Source: Aspidiotus rigidus
Taxonomy: Eukaryota > Arthropoda > Insecta > Hemiptera > Diaspididae
Length of the DNA stretch: 64,000 bases
Assembly: GCA_035079385.1 (NCBI GenBank)
Contig: JAVHKY010000029.1
Span: 620,001 to 684,000 of the forward strand
Direction: 5' to 3'
In this document: positions 38,301 through 47,300 of the stretch, piece after piece
Layout: every line of letters starts with the position of its first letter
Position numbering within the stretch: position 1 is the stretch's first letter
Position numbers and translations under genes: made by a program
Notes under the pieces: generated by a model
Told to the model about the DNA's origin: nothing
Database searches by the model: none
Seen by the model: the letters and a program-made list of their open reading frames with translations, nothing else

Positions 38301-41300
38301 TTCGATATCCCCATTTGGATAGATCCATTTCTGTCCCAACTGTGTCTGCACTTATAGGCAAAAACAAAATGTGGGATGACTAGGTAGACTCGACAAACGC
38401 CATTGATTGCCGGCAAGAGAAATTTTGTGGCAGAGCCAAATGAAGAAAGGATCACACAGGCGTACGCCCCGTTCTTGGACTAATATAGGAGAACTGTAAG
38501 TTAAGCTGCTCATTCGCTCCGCTCGTTTGCCCCCTTTCTTGGATTAATATACGAGGAGGTACTGTAAGATAAGCTATCTAGCTGAGTAAGCTCCCGTTCT
38601 TCAATTAATATACTTATAGGCGTAGTGTACTGTAAGTTAAGCTATCTAGGCCTCGGGGAAGGCGAACGAGTGGAGCAAGTTCGCCCCCATATGGACACCT
38701 TGGGTTTGAAACAGTTTTTCGGAAAATTCTACATCATTGCTCGAAGGGCGAACTAATGAATCATTTAGAGGAAGCAGAAACATTTCTGTGGCTCTATTCA
38801 AATTACTCCGTACGTTTTAATCGTTGAGTATGTCGTCGTTAGATGTTTCTGGTCATATTTTAGAGAACCGAATTAATTCTATTAATTCTATGGAAACAGA
38901 AACGGTTACGGCGCATAAAACACACGATGCAAAACTTCTAAACGATCTAACGGCCACCTTTGTATCACCAATTTCGCGGCTCTTGCTCGATTTCTTTCAG
39001 CGTCACACATTGTGGTTGTCTAAGATGACATCATCTACTCATATGTACATCTCCATCTTCTTCAGTTGCCTGAAGATGGTCAGCATCGCCTGTCCGAAAC
39101 CGGTCGCTGCAGACACTGTTTCATTATTACGCCTTCTTGCCCGTTTATTCTTGATTGTTTCAATCCTAACTCTTCATCATCTAAAGCTTTCTTCGCATTT
39201 TTGGTGACTTCACCTCTTGAACTAGTTGTTCCTTTCACCTTTTTGGACCAAAATTTATTTCGTCTTTGTGGTTGACCTACTGTTCTCAAAATTCTTCTGT
39301 TCATTTTAATTTCATTTGGAATATACCTGCTATAGTCTGTGATAATATATTTCGTATTCCGCTACGTGTCTATGTACCCTATCGGATCCTATAGTGGAAC
39401 ACGTCCTATGATAAAACATCTTTGTCATTATCGTCAAGGCTCGCAGATTTTTATGCGCTTAGAATTCTCATACATATCCGATCACCTAAATCGCTTTATC
39501 ACACGTAATAATGTATAAAATTAGCAATTTTTCGCGTACAAAAATGAATAATTTTGCAATTTTTACATCGCATCCCAAAAAATCGATGAAGGTTGTCCTC
39601 CACCAAATCTAGTGCGACAAAAATTATACGACTTGGTGGTATTTTTTTTTTTTTTTTCAGTACGATTATACGGAGTACAAAACTACACCATAATCATCGT
39701 ATAAAGTTGCACAATCTATACGACTTATTATTTGATGACCAACTTTTTTCCTCACAAGTTCAGAACGCCCAACGCCAACGCTTACGAACACAATGATATG
39801 ACAATGGAGCACGCATCAGTACCCATCAGCATATACAAGAACGACGTTGACGTCACGACGACGCGAACTTTTTCTCGGTTAACGACTCGTCTCGTACTTG
39901 TAAATTAATTCAATTTAAATACAACTACAGCACTCTCTCCGAGGTTAGAGCGCATAATTTTTACGAAGCCAAAATGAATGAAAGAATGGAAAGCTTCGAC
40001 GCAGCATCCCACAGTACCTACATTATGAAAAGCCTATTCAACAAGATGAGTTACAGTTCGTAAAATTCTTCATGGATTGCCAACAGAACAGGGAAAGTGT
40101 CCACAGTACATCAATTTCTGAACGAAACACTTTCTATCAATGCTATATAAGTAAGACCATGGGCAGACGTATTCGATTACACATTGCAAATGCACTCATC
40201 CGCATACGAACAACAATACGAGATTACGATACCGCGTAAAACGGCTCATTTCTCGCTTGAGATAGCCTCTACTACTTGGAAGGGAGAGAGAGAGAAGAAA
40301 AAAAATACATACTATATATATATATGACACAATGACTCAGAAATTGAACAATCACGCTTACACCATATGTTGTACCACATTTGTATTCTGAATTTCAAAA
40401 GCAAGTAACTTCTAATCAATCTTTAACTCGCGGTAAACGCGTACAACGTAAACTTCCTTCACACCAGAACCACACAAGCAGGAAAAGCGTGATTAAACGA
40501 CACAATAATGATTCACCTTCGAATATTTTATTATCATTTTCATCCCGAATATACAGTGTCGATCTAATTTTCACACAGTTGATGAAAGAGTGTCGGAGAA
40601 CTCGCTTTGAAAAGAGTTTTTAGTTTGACAGGAAATCTGGGCTTCCTGTATTGCCTCATATTGAAAGATGATAGAAATCTTCCATCGAAGATATTTCATA
40701 CAACTATGATGATATCGCTTGTTTCGTGGTAGGGCATACATTAAAAACTTCTCATTCTTCAACGTCTCCGTCGATAATTCTCTTTACATGAGATTTACGA
40801 TTAGATAAAAGGTTCGACTTTTAGTGACTCGCACGAATTAATGTACTCACGAAACTGGGTGAGAACCGCTCGACAAGAGTGCTGAAATAGTCGAGACTCG
40901 TTCACGATTTTCCTTTTTTACTAAATTTAGAACGTCTTTGGCTGTACATTTTTCAGAATACATCTAAATGACTGAGATGCTCGTATACCACAATGCACAC
41001 ATCCCTTTGATTTTTTGAACTTTCAAACAAGATTTAATGAAGGATACGTACTCGACTAGCTTTATCGTCGTTCCTATTTCCAAAGGACTTGGCCGAATTG
41101 ACTGGAACGTCTTTTTCGTCTGCTATCGCTGTTTTCTCCGTTTCATTTGAGCTGGTTGTTGATGAACCTGTAAAAAAAGGGGAAAAAATTACAAACTCGT
41201 TCAAAGTGACAATGCAAATTGATGCATGAAAGAAGGCCTTGCTCCCGGCAAGACCTTCGTGTAATCCTCATTCGGTCACATAGAGAATAGATGGCTAAAT

Positions 41301-44300
41301 TCAATGCAAAAATTAAGGACAAAAAAGGACAGCTTACTTAACAAAAATAAACAAGGAACGCAGAAAACCTGTTCTATGGGTTACATTGGTTTCATTAGTG
41401 AGAATTGGGATTGAAATCATGGAAGAATATGAAATTTTTCTGAGTCTGTTGTATACGACAGGAGGCGGATTAAACGAATTCCTCCAAGTTACGGCTTTCC
41501 ATAATAAACGCGAAAAAGACGAATACTCCGAAGGGAGAGAAAACCTTCGGAGTATTCGTCTTTTTCGCGTTTATACAGGAACCATTCTCATAGAACAGGT
41601 TCCCTGTTGAAATGTCAACCTTCCAAACTATATATGATAGGAGAAGGACTTGAGAAAATTTTGACCTCCGACCCTGTGACGTTACAATCTGATGACGTCA
41701 TTTCAGCCGGATGGAGTAGAAATAGGGCGCACTGGGAAGTGTTCCAAAAATCGACTAGAATCGACCAAAAACGACCAAGAACAACCACAATTGGGAATAC
41801 ATCAGACGCGTTGGGCGCCAATTAAACGCGTCTGACGTATGTCCAATTATGGTCAATTTTGGTCAATATGGTGTTCCATGGTCATTTTTGTGGTCAATTT
41901 TGGTTCAATTTGGGTTGTTTCTACTTTCTAGTTGTTTTTCGCCAATGTTAGTCATTTTTTGCGTTGGGTCACGGCCGTGGTTGGGCGCCAATTAAACGCA
42001 CCTGATGTATGTCCAATTATGATTGTTTTAGGGGTCGATTTTGGTTTTTTCTAGTTGTTTCTAGTCAATTGTGTATGATTTTGGTCGTTTTGATCGTTTC
42101 CAGTCAATTTTTGGCAGAGTTCCCAAGGGGCTCTATTACTACTGAATGGCACTGGAAAACCCCTCTACAAAACAGGTTTCCAGTTGAAACGCATAATATT
42201 GTGACGCGTGCCAAAAGTTGATGACCTCTTTGACATTTTGTAAGGAGCTAAATATTTGATAAGAAGAGCGGTTCAATGTTAGGCCATTTGGATCATATAA
42301 TGCAGCAGCCACATTTGTATGTTTGATAGACAATGTTCACAAGTCCACATTGAAAAGGTATGCTTTGTCTATATGGAAGACATAATTATTTTTAATAAAA
42401 CTTCCGAGGAACATGTACGACGCTCTAAAGATAGTATTTAAAGGACTGCAAGAAGCTGAATTGAAATTATCCAAGAAGAAATATTTCAGATTTTGAAAAG
42501 AAGTCAAATAACTTGGGCATATTATATCAGCCAACGGACTCGAGACTGATCGTGACAAAGTAGAGGCAGTAGTTCCTAAAGATCGCCATTAGTTCAAAAG
42601 TTTTCTAGGATTAATCACCTACTATCGCAGATTTGTAAAATGATTTTCGGTCACAGCAAACTTATTGAAAAAGAAAGCCCGTTTCTGTGGACTCGAGAAT
42701 GTCGAGAAACTTTTGATCACTTGAAAAAGAAGGCGTTCTCGCCGCCTATATTAACATTTCCACAGCTTGGGAAAATATTTATGTTGGACACAAACGCAGT
42801 AATTCAGACATTGGAGCTAGACAATTCTGAAGGAGAACCAATCGTTTATTACAGCAAGATTCTGGCCAAGGCAAGAATCACTGCATCACTAGAGGCGAAC
42901 TACTGGCAGTTGTCAAAGTATTCATACATTTTCACAAGTATTTATATGGACAGAAATTGTTATTGAGAACTGCTCACACTGCTCTACAGAGGATAATGTC
43001 CTGTACAGAATCAAAAGATGAAACCAATATTTGCAGATGTACACCTTTGATATTCAACACCGCAAGGAAAAGATCCATCAAAAGGCCGACGCCTTATCAC
43101 GAAGACCTTGCCTGCAAGAATAGACAAGATCAAAAGGAAATCACCTTCATTCTGAAGAAAACGGAAGAAAACGGTCGACCAAATCGTCAGGAGATCAGTT
43201 GAAGATCAATCAATCAACTGTAAGATTCGGTGGTTTTCCTTACAGTTTAGACAAAGGCTTTTTTTAAAGCTGTTGGTCTAATAGCAACAAGTCATTCCAA
43301 AGCAATTAGTACTAGAAGTATTAAAGGCTGTTCATAACAATTCATAACGCTGTCCAAGGTAATGGAAATTGAAATAAAAAATAAGTCGTCTTCTGGTTTT
43401 GAAGTCGAGGTTAACGAGGCGATAATTTGACCATTGCCGGACTAGTCGAGCATAATTAAAATTTTCATTAGTGCTGCCGAGTCCCGACGAAACGCGTTGA
43501 CGGAATATCGAAGCCAATTAGACCAAGAATTTACTTTGTCAAAGTCGTGGTCGAGATCGCCTCGGTATCTTGTTGAAATCGACCTATCAGGTATCTGTCG
43601 ACTCTATTCAAAATATGCAGCTGTGGTCCAATCGACGCAATTTCGACGTCGATTTTCAGTCGGTATTTTTGACCAAGATTCTGAAACCCTATCAGATTGT
43701 TTACCGGAAATCGACGCAATGTCGACTTCGATTGCACATCCTTCATAAATGACGTTTCATGTTGCAACAATCTATACAGGTAACATTTTTCCGATTTGTA
43801 TCTCTTTCCAAGCTGAACAACTGGTATGGGCAGTTTGAAATTTGAGGAGTCGTTCAAAAAGACAAGCTAGCTACAAACGTCAATTCAGATTTCAGAACAA
43901 CTTTCGAAAACATTCAGGTCGAAAAGTCAGGGACAACCAATTTCAGTAACGCCTTTCCACACGTTGCGGGATGAAAACTAATATCGGTAAAAATATCATC
44001 CTGTTCGGTCGTATAGCATTTGGGAGAAGTTTGATGTATTATTCAAAACTCAACGAATGATTTCCAAGTTTCCTTTCATGAATATTCAAAATGCACGGAA
44101 CACGATACGTCTAATTTTGAAAATATTGGAAGCGAATCGCGGCTGTTTTATCTTTGGTTTATTTTATTTGCATTTCATGTTGTTATACAGATTATTATAT
44201 TTTTTTGTTCCGTTTTCAATATTATGTTTTTGTCGTATACTGAAAATTTAGATTGACAAACGCTCTTCGAATGTCTGTTCTTTAATCCTGTTTTCGATAT

Positions 44301-47300
44301 GAGTGGACTGTTGCCCGTAAAGTTCTACTTAATTCATTGGAACGAAGAGTTAAATTCGAGAGAAAGAGAAAGAAGAGGAAAACTCGTGCGTTTACGTTTG
44401 CGACTGTTGGTTGACGTCATTAATCATTTCATTTACTTCCTCATGAATACACAGTCATGAGCATTAATTTTATCAATAAGATTTCAGTGTAGGTTTCAAA
44501 CAAAAAAATTAGATACCGCTCTGGATTTCGCTCTTCCAATACCCATGATATTCAGCTTAGTGTAGGATTCTTTCCTTGATAATTTGCGAAGAAAACCGTA
44601 AAGAGTTACAGCTTTACAAAATAAAGTCTTAAGAATTTAAAAATATCTCCTCAATGACCTATCTGCCAATCAAAAGATTACAAATTGATGACGTAAATTT
44701 AGAACCCAAACCCTGATACCAAATTAGAAACAGTACTCGCCTGACTTTAGACGAAAATTCACTTCGAAGATCCTCAAATTCTATTGCAACGTTTTGCAGA
44801 AAGGTATTGTAGATACTAAAAATTGTACGAGCGTTGTTTTTCATAAAAAATGAAAAAATTGAATATTTTGACCGCATTTTAGTCACGTGAATTAGAAAAC
44901 ATATGCGCACCAGATTTCCATGCTAAAATTACTTCGAGTATTTTTGATGCCATTCGCAGTTTTGTGCCTATCGGTTTGCCTCGGTAGTTTATTTCTATGA
45001 ACTTTATTTAATGCACATCGCGTAGGACAGAAAATGACAATTTATAAACCATTAGCAATTGCAGTAGCATAAAAGTGACAGTTCGCGCTGCGGTACATAC
45101 AAATGTGCCGACTGTATTTTCACTGACGTCAAATGTTGGTCAGCTTGTGATGACGAGGTTAGAAAAACTCGATCATCTGACCCGAATACATTTTACTACG
45201 TGTATAATTCGAAATATTAGACGGTCCGAATAGTCGAAGAAAATTGTCTTTAGTTTTTGATTTCCGATATTTCAAGGAGATTGATTGTTTTCCAATTTAA
45301 AACGAATACTTGCTCAGTTTTTTATTTCGCCACGGATATCATGTCGGATGTGCAATAAAATATCGATTCCCATAAACTAATATCTATATTTTCTCAAATT
45401 TACTGGATAAACTGAAATTCTGATACAATAATTTCTGGAACGTCTCATGGTTAATTTCGATTTGTTCCAGAGTGGAGCGACACATTTCAATAAAATATAG
45501 AACACCAAAAAACAATAACTCTTGAGTCGCAAAATTTAATGAATACAGAAAGGAGCGTTTTCGGACGACGGGTTCTATAATTCATGTCTCATGGATGATG
45601 AAAAAATTTTGAATTCTATTAGAATAATCCAGGAAGTGATTTGTTCTCATAGGTCGATTCAAAATTTATTTACTCTTCGTTCTGCTAAAATTGCCGCCAA
45701 CACAACTCTATTCACTGCATTCTTGAACTGTTGATTCAATTTTCCTGGTCTTTTCTATCTAATGGTCGAGAAAATTGAAAACAATTTGAGTCTACCGCCT
45801 GCTGAGTCAGATTTGATATTGTTGACAGACGGCCGCCTCTGTCGCATGTGCAGCGCCTCCCCTCTTCTTTGGTAAAGTGGGCAGCGGGTTGCATAATTTT
45901 ATTTCCTCCAACACCGGAATCGACCTTTTCGGATGTAACTTCAATGTTGGAAGAATCTCCTCGGCAACTCTCTTTAGACCATCTCAGTTATGGTAGGTCG
46001 CTTTTGGAGTCTCTTCTTCTTCTTTTTTCTTCAAGGTGAGTCTTCCTCTTCTTGCTGCACGTCTGTACGAGGGTAGTACACACGTGTCAAGCAACTTGTT
46101 GCAACCTCATTAGCTTTTCTTCAAGATACACTTCTATTTATGAAAGTCAAGCCTCAACCAATTTACATTACTGGAAGCACTCAATTTTTAGATGAAATTT
46201 TTTCAAAATTTGGAGGTTTCAATCTCTCTTTTATGGCTAGTGTCCAAAAAACACGATGTCATTAAACCCACCAAGCCAAGAAATCAATCTACACAACCAT
46301 ATGCACGAAACACAACGATAAATGTACAAACTGAATGAGATGAAGATGAACATACTTTAGCTAGATAACCCATCTTGAGGTATTCGAAAATTAGATCCTC
46401 TGTGATATAAATTTCAATCGAAGTAAAGCAGTCGACTATGGAGAAAAATTAAATACTCCAGACGTGGAATGAAGGCTGAAAGGGACAAGGTCAGCACGTA
46501 TTCGACGTTCCTGAAACGCGTAGGTAAAAAGAGAGAAAAGCTACTGGCAACGTTTCTTTCCTCTCGAAGCTTCACAATCGGGGAAACCTAGAATGATTTA
46601 ATGAGTGCGCACAACGCACTCGTGCATTCTCGACGCAATTAAAAAGTAATTTTCAAACAAAATGACCCTTCGTACACACCACATCATCACATGAGTCAGA
46701 GAGAACGTCGAATTCGGTTTACGCACGCGAGTATCCGACGTAAAACGTTCGTAATTTTTACATACTAAGAGACACCATTCCAAGACCTTGATTACGTCTG
46801 TCACAGCGGTGAGGCGACGATCTCGACCCCAGGAAAGGTTAAATTCCGTACAAAATAATCTCGGTTCTCCCTTACATCCATACGTTCATTTCTCTTTCTC
46901 GTCTTAATACTCGTACGTACCCATTATAGTTAGCTAGACAGGAGATAGACCGGTAAACTGCAGGTCCCGAAACACTTCAATGTCATTGATATAGTAACGG
47001 TTCAAGTGCAAAAATGACATACGTTGGGTACATACGACAATATTATTCTCTCCCGTTTTCTCTTTGTTATGAAATATATATAATATATGTCTTTATGTTA
47101 CTCACCCGTTAGTCGACGGTTTCGACAACGAAATCTTTGCGGATAAAACGGATTGTTGCAGAGCAAATATCGGAACGAAAAATGACCTCCGTTAAATTCG
47201 CCGTCAGATTTTTTGGAGTGTTTCTTCTTCGACGAGGACTTATGATGCGGCAACGAGATACTTTCGCTTGTCTCCGTTCCATTTCCTCCGCTTTCTACTT

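Noticed and set aside
38824..39207. 127-codon plus-strand frame as a gene
   Set aside because: It runs through the hammerhead-like motif and has no recognised domain. More likely terminal sequence of a Penelope-like element.
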